Below, in pieces: positions 46,390 to 57,753 of a stretch of DNA of 64,000 nucleotides. Below the pieces are notes generated by a model. That model was not told where the DNA came from. It searched no databases and worked only from the letters and a program-made list of their open reading frames with translations. This DNA comes from Rhizophagus irregularis (lineage: Eukaryota; Glomeromycota; Glomeromycetes; Glomerales; Glomeraceae). The stretch covers positions 2,046,001-2,110,000 of the forward strand of contig NC_089440.1 in the NCBI RefSeq assembly GCF_026210795.1, given 5' to 3'. Positions within the stretch are counted from its first letter, which is position 1; the number at the start of each line of letters is the position of its first letter. The translations under genes were made by a program, and so were the position numbers.

Positions 46390-48379
46390 ATGAGTCAATC
46401 ATATTATCCACCACCGTATCCTCCTCCTCAGCAATATTACTCGCCTCAACAACCACAGTACTACCCTCCTCAGACTGCGGGTTCATACTCATATAATCAA
46501 CCTCCAACATATGAACAAAATCATGGTCAAGAGGAAAATTATAATCATGGTCGGGAGGAAAATTATCCCGATTATCAAGTGCATAATACCGTAGCAGAAA
46601 AATGGAATAAAAAACCAAGATTTCAAGGTATATAGTCTTAATTTGGAATATTTTAAGTCGGAGAGAATTATCTTCGAATTCACATGATAACTAACAATTT
46701 ATTTTTATTTAATAGATTTATGGGCTATTATTTTGTTTATGATTCATTTAATTGGATTTGCTGTACTAAGTTATACCGGAATAAATGAATTGATTAACAA
46801 GAAGAATCAACCTTCCAACACAAATCCCAATAATTCCGACAACATTAATATTAATATTTCTTCTAATGTTATAACACTGCTTGTAATTGTAGGAATATTT
46901 GGATTTGTCTTAAGTTTACTCTACATGCTTTTAATGCAAAGATTCCCAAAGCCTCTTATAAAAGTTACATTATATCTTTCAATCGCATTTTATTTTGTTG
47001 CTGCTGCTGCTTATGCATATTTTAGACAATACATAGCGGTAATTAAATTTTTTTTTTTTTCGAGTAAATGATTCTTTTAGCAATTTAACTTATGCGTTAT
47101 TTATTTAGGCTATTTTATTGGCAATTTTTGGAATCTTTTATTTGTTTTGTGCTTTCACATGGCGTGATAGAATTCCGTTCGCAGCAATTATGTTAGAAAC
47201 TGTAACCACTCTCACGAAAAAATATTATGGCACTATAATAATGGGGTTGGTAGGATTGGTAATTCAAGTAGGATGGACAATTTTATGGATAATAACTTTG
47301 ATTGGAGCGTAAGTTTAACTTTATTAAAATAATGTTAAATATATATTGTATTTTATTAATATATTGCTTTTTTATAATAAATTTTATAGAAAAGATAAAT
47401 TTTATGAATCAAGCGGATGTGGGGAAACACAAAACGTTAAAGGGAGAAGTTCGTTCAGTTGTAGCCAACCAACTTTATATCTTATCGTGTTATATTTAGT
47501 TTTTAGTTACTATTGGACAAGTCAAGTTATAAAGACCATTATTCATGTTACCGACTCTGGAGTTTTTGCCACTTTTTATTTCCTCGAAGGTACCCCTAGT
47601 GGTACTGGTTCTACTCCAACTTTAAGCTCATTGAAACGTGCTTGTACTACTTCAATTGGTAGTGTTTGCTATGGTAGCTTAATTATTGCCATTCTTAGTA
47701 CAACAAGATTTATCCTTCGTAGCATTGCACGCAGTGATGATGATGCATGTGGGTTTATTGCTGCTTGTTTGGAATGTTTATTATCCTGGATTGAACAGCT
47801 TGTAGAATATTTTAATCACTATGCTTATGTTCAAGGTAATTTATGTAAAACTTCATTCCTGTTTTATTTTTTACACTATCTAATACCATTTATTGCAATA
47901 TAGTCGCAATTTATGGCAAATCATATTGTGATGCAGCAAAAGATACTTGGAGATTAATCAAGGAACGTGGTGTTGACGCCATCATTAACGATAATCTTGT
48001 TGGAAATGTACTTGTAATGGGAGCTGTATTTATAGGCGCTCTTTGTGCATTATTTGGTTTTGGCTATATTCGTCTATTTTTAAGTAATGATATAGTAGAC
48101 AATAATGCAATTCTAATTCTTGTTCTCATCTGCTTTTTCTTTGGTCTTGTAATGACGGTAATTAAAATCTTTCTTTTTTTTTCACTTCGTTTCATCTTTA
48201 TAGTTTTTAATCATAATTCTTTCAATTTATTTTAGGGTGTTATAACTAACGTTATTGATTCCGGTGTCACAACTACATTTGTTGCCCTGTCCGAAAGTCC
48301 TGACGCATTAAAACGTACTAAACCACAATTATTTGAAAGAATTAGACGTGAATGGCCTCGAGTTGTTCAAGGAATATAA
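46390..48379 (+). CDS. choline-transporter-like membrane protein (Pns1/SLC44 family)
   Basis: Plasma-membrane protein of the CTL/SLC44 family (yeast Pns1). Animal members carry choline or ethanolamine; the substrate of fungal Pns1 proteins is not settled. Exons: 46390-46627, 46716-47038, 47109-47308, 47390-47835, 47904-48157 and 48236-48379, giving 534 residues with consistent phases. The N-terminal cytosolic 75 residues are rich in Pro, Tyr and Gln (YPPPYPPPQQYY), as in Pns1. About ten membrane segments follow, including AIILFMIHLIGFAVLSYTG, ITLLVIVGIFGFVLSLLYML and VLVMGAVFIGALCALFGF. The family's conserved C-terminal half is clear: SYYWTSQVIKTIIHVTDSG, the VCYGSLIIAI segment, CGFIAACLECLLSWIEQLVE, FNHYAYVQVAIYGKSYC and RLIKERGVDAIINDNLVG. 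It lies downstream of the HD1-like gene on the same strand. Confidence 0.93.
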
Positions 48380-50104
48380 TCTTTTTAATCTTTTGAATAT
48401 AAATATAGTAAATATTATATGTGTTTTATATTATAGATATCATTATAATCAATTTATTTAATTTATTCAATAAAATCAGAAAACTATTTATTTATTATGC
48501 ATGATCACGACGCCCCATGTATAATGATCATCTTGTATTATAACAAATGAAATACCAAGCCTCTCGTGAAAAGAGATGTGATCCTTTTGTTTGTGGCAGG
48601 AAATAGATTATATCCGTCATTAAGTGTTATCCGTAGAGGCGTAGATCATACAGGTTTTAAGAACTTTTCGATCACAACAATTTAATAGAATGATTATGAA
48701 ATTATAATCCCGTGATCAAAAGAAATAAAAGTAAAATAATCATATAAAGTATAAACATTATAAACATCTCCTTTTTCAGATAATTCCAGCAGAAATTTAT
48801 TTACAATTCGAGTCCTAAAAAAACACGTAGTAAATTTTTTATTCTTACTGATCAGTATTTTGGTTGAAATTGTTATTAATTAATATTAAGTAATATTGAT
48901 ATTATTGATATTATGATTTAGTAATACCCCTTAGACATTCTGCATTTTCTTAAGGGCAACATCACTCCTGGAACCGAACAATCATTACAGAACTACTTGA
49001 AATTTTTTATTTACAAAATTTATCAACATATATATTCTAGAAAAAAGATGTTATAAGGGCAAACAACCTTCATCATTTTCTACTATGACAAAAAACAAAA
49101 AAGTAATCCAAAGAATAAAGAAAATGTAATTGAAATTCGATATTTGCTATGTTCTGTTCATTGTACCATTACAATAATCCATTTCATTTGTTTGCATTTG
49201 TAACGAGATTCTTAGAATGGAAACTAGGCATTAGTCCTGATGACAAAAAAAGTGCTAAAATCTTATATTACATAGACTTTCCCTTGATTACAAAAAATCT
49301 TTAATCTGATAATTTTAACCAAGTTATGAACGGAGCAAATACTAATCATGTCATGTAAACTAAATCAATTAATGTTTGAATACTTACTATTTATTAAAAC
49401 TATACACACTGTACGTATTATAAAAATTTTGAAATAAAAGCAAGAAATGGTATTACATAATATAATATAATCAAATGCTGTGAAATGAATCATAGTGGTA
49501 CTTATTTCTTTTTTACCTCAGTTGCTAATTCCCAATTTATGCTATAGTTTTGAAATTACTTAAAGTTCTCTTGTAGAGCTTAAAACTTTATATGATCTGT
49601 GTAGGTGGGAATGATATCGATATACGTAGATATCAGTGACTATTGTATGCATTTATAATTCTAATAAATTTGCAGTTAAATTTACATATGCTTTTACTTT
49701 TATACAAATTAACAAATAAAGAAAACCATATAATACAGCCTACTCTAGAGATCTTGGGCAAAACTGAAATATTTAGTCATTTGACTAAACTGAAATAGTT
49801 TAGACATTTAAAATTAAAAGACAAAATGCCGAAATTCAATATTCCATAGTATTTCTATGTATTTTTTATAGATTTCTATGGATTTTTAATTATAATAATT
49901 ACTTATAAAAAAAAAAAATAATAAATTTATATTAAAATATAATATTTTTTAAAGAAATTTATAAAACTATTATATGTATAATATAATTTCTTTTTATAAT
50001 AAAATTATAATTTTATATAATTAAAATTTAAACTTAAAAATTATTACTATATAGTTTAGTCAAACTAGTCTACTCTACAAATAATTTAATTGAATAAGTG
50101 CTTT
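48380..50104. other. AT-rich intergenic DNA
   Basis: No gene is supported. Short inverted words around TTTAGTCA(AA/TT)TGACTAAA occur near 49785-50075. Nothing else is recognised. Confidence 0.5.
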
Positions 50105-50400
50105 TCATTTTTTTTCATTTTTTTGTTGCTTCTCTTCTTCACCCATTTCTAACTTATGCTTTTGTAATATCTCAGTTACATTAATCTTCTCAAAATATTT
50201 CTTGGGTGACTTATTTCATTTTTCAACTAATTTATCATATGCATTTATTGGTATCAATTTGTGAGTAAATTCATCAACATAACAAAAATTTTTATGATTA
50301 AAAAGGTAATTTGTTAAAACTTCTTTTAGATTAACTTCTTCACGTATTATGCTATCATCTATGTGAAATTAAAGATAAATAATACCATCAGGACCTTCTA
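50105..50400 (-). pseudogene. coding relic, unidentified, with stops
   Basis: On the minus strand the sequence reads as protein-like text in one frame with three stops: GPDGIIYL, then FHIDDSIIREEVNLKEVLTN, FNHKNFCYVDEFTHKLIPIN, AYDKLVEK and SPKKYFEKINVTEILQKHKL. Composition and low stop density suggest a decayed gene or transposon ORF. I do not recognise the family. Confidence 0.4.
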
Positions 50401-51976
50401 GTTAAAAGACAGAATTTTCATATGTTACAAACATGAGGCAGAAATCAGTAATGCCATACAATTTATTGAAGAGTCAAATCTCACAGTCATTCAAGATATT
50501 TTTGTTTGCATTTTTACAATATGAATATTTATCATTCAATAACTCAAGAAAGGATCCCGCCTATTATTAAGATAGGTCACCTTGTGGCCTAAAGTAAAGT
50601 TTACATATGAAACTCATTGAAGATCGTACTATAAAAGGAAATTTTATGTTACATTGTTATGATTTTTTTTTTTTTTAGTCAATTAACCAATAAAATTTAT
50701 ATGAAAGTGAAATTTTTACCGGTAACATATCTTAGTAGTAGGCAGGGTCCTCCCAAGAAGCAATGGCAAATCCTGTGTGTGCTGCAGCTCACGCACATTT
50801 GGCAATTCCTGCAAAGTGATCTCTCTCATTATGTATATGTCATTATTGCATAAATTTTGATTGGTAGCTTGGGTCTCTATGCTGCTAGATGAAACCATAC
50901 ATTTGTTTCAATGCAATTAAATTTTTCAGATAAAAAAAAAACACACAGATTTAATCCAATAAAACAGTGGCTTACTTGTTCAGTATTTATATTTAGCAAA
51001 GTGATGTACATTAACTGAGACATAATTTGATATAACTATAACCTTTAGCCACTTAACTATCAGTGACTATTTTTTTGATTACCATATAATAATCCTGTAA
51101 TGTATATTTTGTAATAATTGACAATATAATTGCTATTATAATTTAATATATATTAAAATACCATATTACAATGAAATGTAAAAAAATAATAATTTTGTAA
51201 TATATGACAATTATCCTTTTATATTAGTTACAATATTAATATTAAATATCATACTTGTTAATAGACTTATTAATATATATGTTATTAAATATGATATTTA
51301 CATGACATGTCAAAAATTCCTATTAATATTATTTAAAAAGCATTGTAAAATACTACTAAAAAAATCACCACTGATAGCAAAGCAGTGAATGGTATTCATT
51401 TGATGTGTGAGCAATGCTCTGGAAAATAAGATAATGCTGATCTAGAAAGACTTGACTATTGTGTGTGAAGAATAATGTCACTGCAATCAGATTTTTATGA
51501 ATAACGGTTAATATTGAAAGAGGTGATAATTAAAGCTAAATATATTTTTGAATGTTATCTGAAATTTCATTACAAATGCAACTTCATTGAAAAATACTAA
51601 GGTTTTACAAAATGAGAAATAAGGTAGCTATGCAATTATAATTTCAGTGACTTATTGATACAGGTTTCAGAAGTCCTTCACTAGTTGAAATAGGACAATT
51701 CGGCCTAAATTTGATTAGGTCAAATATAGGTCGAATAACAATCTAACCTGTGTCAAATTGAGATTAAATTTTCGGGCACATTTAGGGTGCCAATCGTCTC
51801 AAATTCAGAAAGGATATTTGACTAAAATTAGACCTAAATTAAACCAATATTCAATATTAAACTTAAGTCGAATTATAGTCTAACAACCACCTATTTATTT
51901 CCGAATTTATTTTAATTTTATTATCAAATTTATTAAAGTATTTATTTATAAGAATTACACAAATTATCTTCAAATA
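50401..51976. other. repeat-rich non-coding DNA
   Basis: A GC-richer patch at 50738-50898 carries a 60-codon minus-strand frame (MVSSSSIETQATNQNLCNND) with no recognised domain. It may be another transposon fragment. The segment 51660-51890 repeats TAGGTCAAAT/TTAGACCTAA-type words with partial self-complementarity. The rest is AT-rich. Confidence 0.45.
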
Positions 51977-52258
51977 CTGGTAAAAAAATGATTTATTTTA
52001 CATATATCTTACATATATTGGGTACTTAAAATGTAGAAAATTTTATACAAATAATACACATATTATACACATATCGGTAATCAGGTATTTATATATATAT
52101 TATATACATATCAGATACCTGATAAGTATACAATATATATAAATACTCGCTATATGTATGATATGTATATTATTTGTATAAAATTTTCTACATTTTGAGT
52201 ACCTAATATATGTAAAATATGTGTAAAACATGTATAAGATAGATTGTTTTTTTACCAG
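51977..52258. mobile_element. TA-flanked MITE with long inverted repeats
   Basis: 282 bases. Ends CTGGTAAAAAAATGATTTAT and, from the right, CTGGTAAAAAAACAATCTAT. Pairing extends over about 100 bases per arm, including GTAGAAAATTTTATACAAAT. TA occurs on both sides, as in Tc1/mariner-type MITEs. Confidence 0.8.
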
Positions 52259-52489
52259 TAAAATATAATTTCTAATTTCTATTTAACATTAATATTTTTT
52301 CAATATCTTCAATATTTAAATCACTAAAATCTTTTTTTACCCTCAATTAGCATCATCAAAAATCTGGCTTAAAATATTATAAGTCTCTTCACCATGAAAT
52401 ATATATTTATAATTATTAGATTTTAATTATATTAATATATATAACCGTTAAAAATCCAAAAGAATTTACTTTTTGTAAACTTGTATGTT

Positions 52490-52690
52490 TATCATATTAT
52501 TTTAATTTATTTTTTATTTTATAAATAATTGCTATTTTAATTTCTGCTATTACTTCTGATGGTAATTGATAAACTTCTGGTTTTTCACTATTTACTTCAT
52601 TAATAATCTTCATATAATTATTTAAAGCTGTTTGTCTTTTATATTGTTTATAATAAATAGGACACTTAACCATTATTTTTTTTGGTAAAG
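52490..52690 (-). pseudogene. fragment of a transposon-like ORF
   Basis: Minus-strand frame LPKKIMVKCPIYYKQYKRQT, ALNNYMKIINEVNSEKPEVY, QLPSEVIAEIKIAIIYKI, then a stop. It looks like part of a transposase or other mobile-element protein, but the family is uncertain. Confidence 0.35.
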
Positions 52691-53094
52691 AAATAGTTGA
52701 AAGTAAAATAAATTTCTAAAATATTGATACAAGTATATATATAATAAAAGTAAAGTGGTAAATATAAATACCAGAAGTATAAATAGTGTAATTTATTAGC
52801 TGACAATTAATATAATGATCTCTTTTACTAATTGCAAAAATATCTCCCAAAATTTTAAAAACTTTTTTTATTAGCTGATATGAATAATAAAAAAGATTAG
52901 ATTTGACAATTAGACTTAACTTAATTAGAGGTTAGACTAGCAGTTAGATTTAATTAAAGGTTAAATTTAATAATTGCAAAAAGAGACATATCCAATATAT
53001 GTTTATAAAATTAGTTGCAAAAAAAAATTATTTTTTATTTTTAATATAATGATAGAAACTGCCATGTTACTTATAAATGAGTGGAAAAAAGTCT

Positions 53095-55160
53095 TCTTAT
53101 TCTTTCAAAAGCTAAAATATGGATGAAGATCTGAATTAAACCTTTCTTTAAGAAGTATATAATATTTTATCTAATATTAAGTAATCAAATTGATAAAATG
53201 TGTAATACATTATCACAAATTTAATATTTTTGGATATTCCTGAATTACTAGTTCATGAGCCAATCGGATATTGGCTGCATTATTGGTAACAATGGCACTA
53301 AATTTTTCTGTACTGATATTTTCTACAAAAAATTCATCAGTATGATGAGAAGAAAAATAATCCTGAAGATAGTAAAGGTATTGCTAATTGGAAGGAGGTT
53401 AAAATAACTAAATTATAAATGGAAATTGTGCTTGCACATAATACGTTAAAATAAATTTTATGTAATAATAAATTAATTGCCGATCCATTTAAGAACAGCA
53501 CTATTGTATATATAAAATACATATAGCTTTTAAATCTGACGCGCGTACAATGTAAAGTCATTCTTTTCCATAGTAAGTTATAATTTTTTTAACATATTAT
53601 TTTTCCTTGGGTTTTTTTTATATATATTATATGATTTTTATTAAAAAATATTGAGTTATCGCAGTTTTAGTATTTGTGAATTTATTGCCAACTATGCAAT
53701 TTTCGTTAAATTTCACCCCGCATATATAATGCTAAAAAAGTAAAAATTGTGCCAATATTAAACGAATTGACAATTAAATAATTAATAAATAGTTTTTTTT
53801 AGTAATTTAAAGTTGGTTGATTGTTGCTATAAGCCATTTGTTGATATTTAAATATAATAATATAATAAAAAGTTATCAAAATTCACATATAAAAGTTAAA
53901 TCTGACACGCGTGAAATGTAAAGTTGTTTTTTTCAATAATAAAGGTACAAATATTTTAGCATATTATTTTTCCTTGGGTTTTTTTACATATATTATATAA
54001 TTTTATTATATATAATGAATTATTCCCTTCTCTAGTATTATGTAGTTTTCTTACAATTGTGTGATTTTTGCTTAAATTTAACCATTAATTAACCCTGAAA
54101 AAAGTGCCGATTTTAAATGGATTAGCAATTAAATAATATATAATTACCAAGTATCAAATTTTTTGAAAGTTTTAATTCCTTTTTAACAGCTATATTAATT
54201 CATGAAATTTCTTGATTAAGAAGATTTTCTGAAAATACTTTTGAGAAGAAAGATCATAATTGATAAAGTAATTCATGGAAAAATGGATTATCAATTACAG
54301 AAAAGGGCTTAATAAGTGCTTGATCAATTGATGTTATTTTACTTTCTGGTAGTTCTCAATTTTTGTAATAATCCTCAATTTTGATCTTAATAAAAAATAA
54401 ACAAAGAACCAATTTTTATTTTTTTAAAAAAAAGAATAAAAAATTGATATTGATTTCCTTTCTTTTTTTATTTTTAGAATTTGTTGACTCTTGTGAAGTA
54501 ATAGAAGTATATCATCGTCATTTAAGGAATCCTTTGCAGAAAATATATCCAAACCAGTAATAAAGCTCTGAACAGTTCAGTTCAGCAGTTCTTTTTTGAT
54601 TGGACAGAATCCATTTTGCACAATAACTCGCCATCTAGTGATTATAAAAATCTGATCAATAGTTCATTAGAATTGTTCATCGAAATGATTCAAATAATAC
54701 CAAAATCATTCTTCTAGCATTGATAAATGGTGAATTATTTTTGGAAAAATTGGCAAAATTAACTTTCCATATATTGATGCTAGAAGAAAGATTTTGGTAT
54801 TATTCAAACTGTCTCAATGAAACGATTCTAACAAGTTATTGATCAGGTTTTTACGATCACTAAATGGCAAGTTATTGTGTAAAATGGATTTTGACCAATC
54901 AGAAAAGAACTGAAAAATGGAACTGAACTGAACCATTCGGAGCTTTAGCCAGTAATTTTAAATTTTTTCAGGACATTCAATACACTCATTAGCAAGATAA
55001 GATTGTAACATGTGTACATATGCACGATTCTATTTCATATGACAAAATTTACATTTTTCTGAAAAATGACCAAATAATTTTAAGGTTTTTTTTTAAAATA
55101 CTTCCAAACTTCATCTTGTTTGCGGCTAATTTGTCTAACTATTTAGGATTTTATATTTGA
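53095..55160 (-). pseudogene. hAT-family transposase relic with BED-type finger
   Basis: Minus-strand pieces in the right order. N-terminal BED-like zinc finger at about 55140-54960 (RKQDEVWKYFKK, HFSEKCKFCHMK, LQSYLANECIECPEKI). A linker follows at 54560-54460. The conserved core is at about 54330-54230 (SIDQALIKPFSVIDNPFFHE, LLYQL). The catalytic region is at about 53345-53170 (FSAIVTNNAANIRLAHELVI, EYPKILNL, CITHFINLIT). These motifs match hAT transposases, where the Asp of VTDNAAN is catalytic; here it reads VTNNAAN, so the Asp is lost. Several stops and frameshifts are present. AT-rich insertions separate the pieces, and a MITE (54562-54948) sits just after the zinc finger. Confidence 0.7.
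54562..54948. mobile_element. fold-back MITE inserted in the hAT relic
   Basis: 387 bases forming one long imperfect hairpin. Ends AAAGCTCTGAACAGTTCAG and, from the right, AAAGCTCCGAATGGTTCAG. It is flanked by the exact 8-bp repeat CCAGTAAT (54554-54561 and 54949-54956), a hAT-sized duplication. Each arm contains the shared hairpin module (GCCATCTAGTGATTATAAAA, GAATTGTTCATCGAAATGAT). Confidence 0.85.
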
Positions 55161-55596
55161 TAAAAATGCTGAGTGATAAGTAATATCTGATAAGATTGTA
55201 AAATATCAAATAAAGTTGTTTATTTTAGAAATAAAAGAGGTATTAAAAAGAGATTTTACTTGATAATCTCATTTTTTAAAAGATTATCTTGATTTTAAAT
55301 TGGCTATCTGAAATCAAAATCTTGGATTTAATATCAGATTTTGGATTTAATTTTGAATTTCAGAATTTTGACTTCTGAAAATATTTCAGATTTTAGTTTC
55401 AAAATTTTAGCAAATCTGAAATATTTTAGTTTTAAGGCCTATCCTTACCTAAATTAGTAGTCCAGTAAAGGATAAATAAGGGAAGAACTATTTTAATTTA
55501 AACAGTCTTATACTTATACTGATGATTAACTCAAACATTAATATTATATCATAAACTTATTCCTACTTATTCAGACTGATTGAAAATCCTAAAAGT
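55161..55596. other. AT-rich DNA with ATTTCAGATTTT-type repeats
   Basis: Low-complexity stretch with many near copies of AATTTTGA and TTCAGATTTT, partly self-complementary. No gene. Confidence 0.45.
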
Positions 55597-55752
55597 ATGT
55601 CTAAATTATCTAATCAATATCAATATATTTATATTGTATTTTGTGATAATAGCAATAATATTAAAGATGGAGAGGAAAATCCTATTGCAGCTGCATTGAC
55701 TTATAAAATAATTAAAAATTGTGCAAATCAAAATGCATATATGGTCAATTAG
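55597..55752 (+). CDS. possible 51-residue protein or ORF fragment
   Basis: ATG-to-stop frame starting MSKLSNQYQYIYIVFCDNSN and containing GEENPIAAALTYKIIKN. Codon use looks protein-like, but the frame ends exactly in the target duplication of the next retroelement (55744-55756). It may be the start of a gene cut by the insertion, although the stop codon lies within the original target bases. No family recognised. Confidence 0.3.
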   Translation: MSKLSNQYQYIYIVFCDNSNNIKDGEENPIAAALTYKIIKNCANQNAYMVN

Positions 55753-55756
55753 TAGT
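55744..55756. repeat. 13-bp target-site duplication of the old LINE-like element
   Basis: GTCAATTAGTAGT; the identical 13 bases are at 63445-63457, enclosing the whole nested block. Confidence 0.85.
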
Positions 55757-56309
55757 TTATTTTATTTATTTTATTTTATTTTCAGAGAGAAGTAACTGAT
55801 GACAAGTGAATAATAGGAGACACCAATACATTGAAAAGAATCTACACTATTATTGGTACTAAGGTTATACATTTCATACAAATTTGTACAAAACCTCATC
55901 TCTGATGAAAAGTAGAGCACCCCTAGATGAAACTACGCCATGTAGGTTTGCCTATACGCAGTGTTGTACATTTTTGATGTCCACAGCTTTTTTTGGTTAT
56001 CCTGGACATGTCCACGCTCTGTCCATACTCATCTGTAACTTAAAAAACTCTACAAAAATTATATATATTTATGTATAATTGAATGCTAAACATTTTTGCT
56101 AAGTATCAAACAAGGTTATCATAGAAAATTTTAAGGGGTTATCATTTCTTTTTTGTGTAACATATTTCGGACATTATCCTGCGACAACACTACCCATACG
56201 CACTGGGTAAAAAAAAAAAAAGGGAATTAACTGAAATAAACCTCTCTAAAGCATTAGGCTTATAGAGTAAAAATAAAAAAATAATCTAAACTCTATAGGC
56301 GCCATGACT

Positions 56310-57245
56310 ACACTAGTTTCTGTAATAAAGATAAAATTTCTGCTAAAATCTCCTTGTTATCCTTATTACCACCTCCACCGTTCTTTGGGAATTTCTTTGC
56401 TTTCTTCTGAATGGTCAGATTCTTTGACTCGTTATTATTCTTAGAAGCTTTTGTCAAGAATTGTTGTTTATCCTTCTTTTTAGACTGATTACTATCTGAT
56501 ACTTTACCTGTCTTACTAGATTTCTTCTTGTACGATGTATTTTTATTTTAGCCTTCAGTTTAAATTGTGCTTTCTTCAAGTTAGGAATGGAGTGTTGACA
56601 CCATTTCAACTCTTTACCTGACAGTAAGGTGAAAATAGGCTACCAGTTTTCTTCTTCCTTTGCTTGTTTGAATTATTTTAAATGTGCTAGCACTGCACTG
56701 CATTAAAAATTCACATGGTTTACGGTTTGCCCACAAGGTAGCCATCGTCATATTCTCTGGAATGTCATGAATAACAGCTTGAAACTTTTCTTGTTGTTTT
56801 TTATCTTGTAAAGTTCAACTTGCAGGAAACCATCTCACAAATATATCTTCTAGGTCTGTCATCCAATAATTAGTAAACTGGGAAAGGGCAAAAGAGGATA
56901 ATGCTATCTTGACTCGAAGAGTCTGATACTTGTACTGGTGTTTGATAGTATTCCTCTAAAGTTTTAATTCTGCTATTATTTTCTGCAGGTTCCAGGTATA
57001 CAGGATATTATAAACTATTATGTTTCAAACTCATTCTAGCTCTCTCTGACAGCTTTGTATCCTTTCAGTATTTAAGTGGCCTCAGGAATAGATGATTTTT
57101 TTTCCTTTTGGGAATTTTTGGCTGATGTTTTTGCATCAGGTTTTGCCATTGTTGATTGGTTCTTGACTTGTTTATCATCTATAACACGCGCCTTTTATTT
57201 ATTTTTCTTCCAAAAATTTTCAGGTATCACAGTTTGATCAACAGC
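56310..57245 (-). pseudogene. ORF1 (gag-like) of the old LINE-like element, 3' part
   Basis: Minus-strand fragments match the plus-strand ORF1 at 61151-62618: a Lys-rich middle, a FVRWFPASWT-type segment near 56835, and the Lys/Asn-rich C-terminus (SDSNQSKKKDKQQF, IQKKAKKFPKNGGGGNKDNK). Frameshifts and stops are frequent. The 5' part continues at 62962-63290. Confidence 0.65.
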
Positions 57246-57253
57246 ACATCAGG

Positions 57254-57665
57254 AGGTCTTCTAAAGCAGGGCAAATCACGTGACTTCAAAAAAAAATTGT
57301 TTCATAAAATAAAACTTTTTACCATATATTCAACCATTCTAAATACACATTTTAAATGCATTTTTGCCTGTTCTGCAAGTTTACTTAAAGCACAGAGTAG
57401 GGTTTTGAATGCTGTTTTTGATTTATTTGACTTTTTCAATTTTGTTATCTATTTTTGGATATGATTGGCAAAGTTTCGTTCATTCATATGTAAAATCAAA
57501 AACAATATTCAAAATCCACTTTTTTTCCTTAAGTAAACTTGCAAAGCAGATAAAAATACACTTATATTATGATTTTAAAGTTTCTATTAATCTTTTTTTA
57601 TAAAAAATTATTCTAATTAAAATTACACTGAATCACGTGATTTGCCCCCACTTTAGACAACCTTT
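57254..57665. mobile_element. fold-back MITE with CACGTGA-containing ends
   Basis: About 410 bases. Ends AGGTCTTCTAAAGCAGGGC and, from the right, AAGGTTGTCTAAAGTGGGGG, both followed by CAAATCACGTGA. Internal arms AAGTTTACTTAAAG / AAGTAAACTTGCAAAG pair as well. It is flanked by ACATCAGG (57246-57253) and ATATCAGG (57666-57673), an 8-bp duplication with one mismatch. The empty site can be seen by comparison with the sister element near 61640-61670. Confidence 0.75.
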
Positions 57666-57678
57666 ATATCAGGCAGTA

Positions 57679-57693
57679 TTGGAAGCATTTCAA
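57679..57693. repeat. 15-bp target-site duplication of the younger LINE-like element
   Basis: TTGGAAGCATTTCAA; the identical sequence is at 62947-62961, directly after the (AAATA)n tail. Confidence 0.88.
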
Positions 57694-57753
57694 GAGAAAA
57701 ACTCTTTCCCAAATACATTTTTTACGAAAATTTCTGCGTAATAATTTTTTTAA

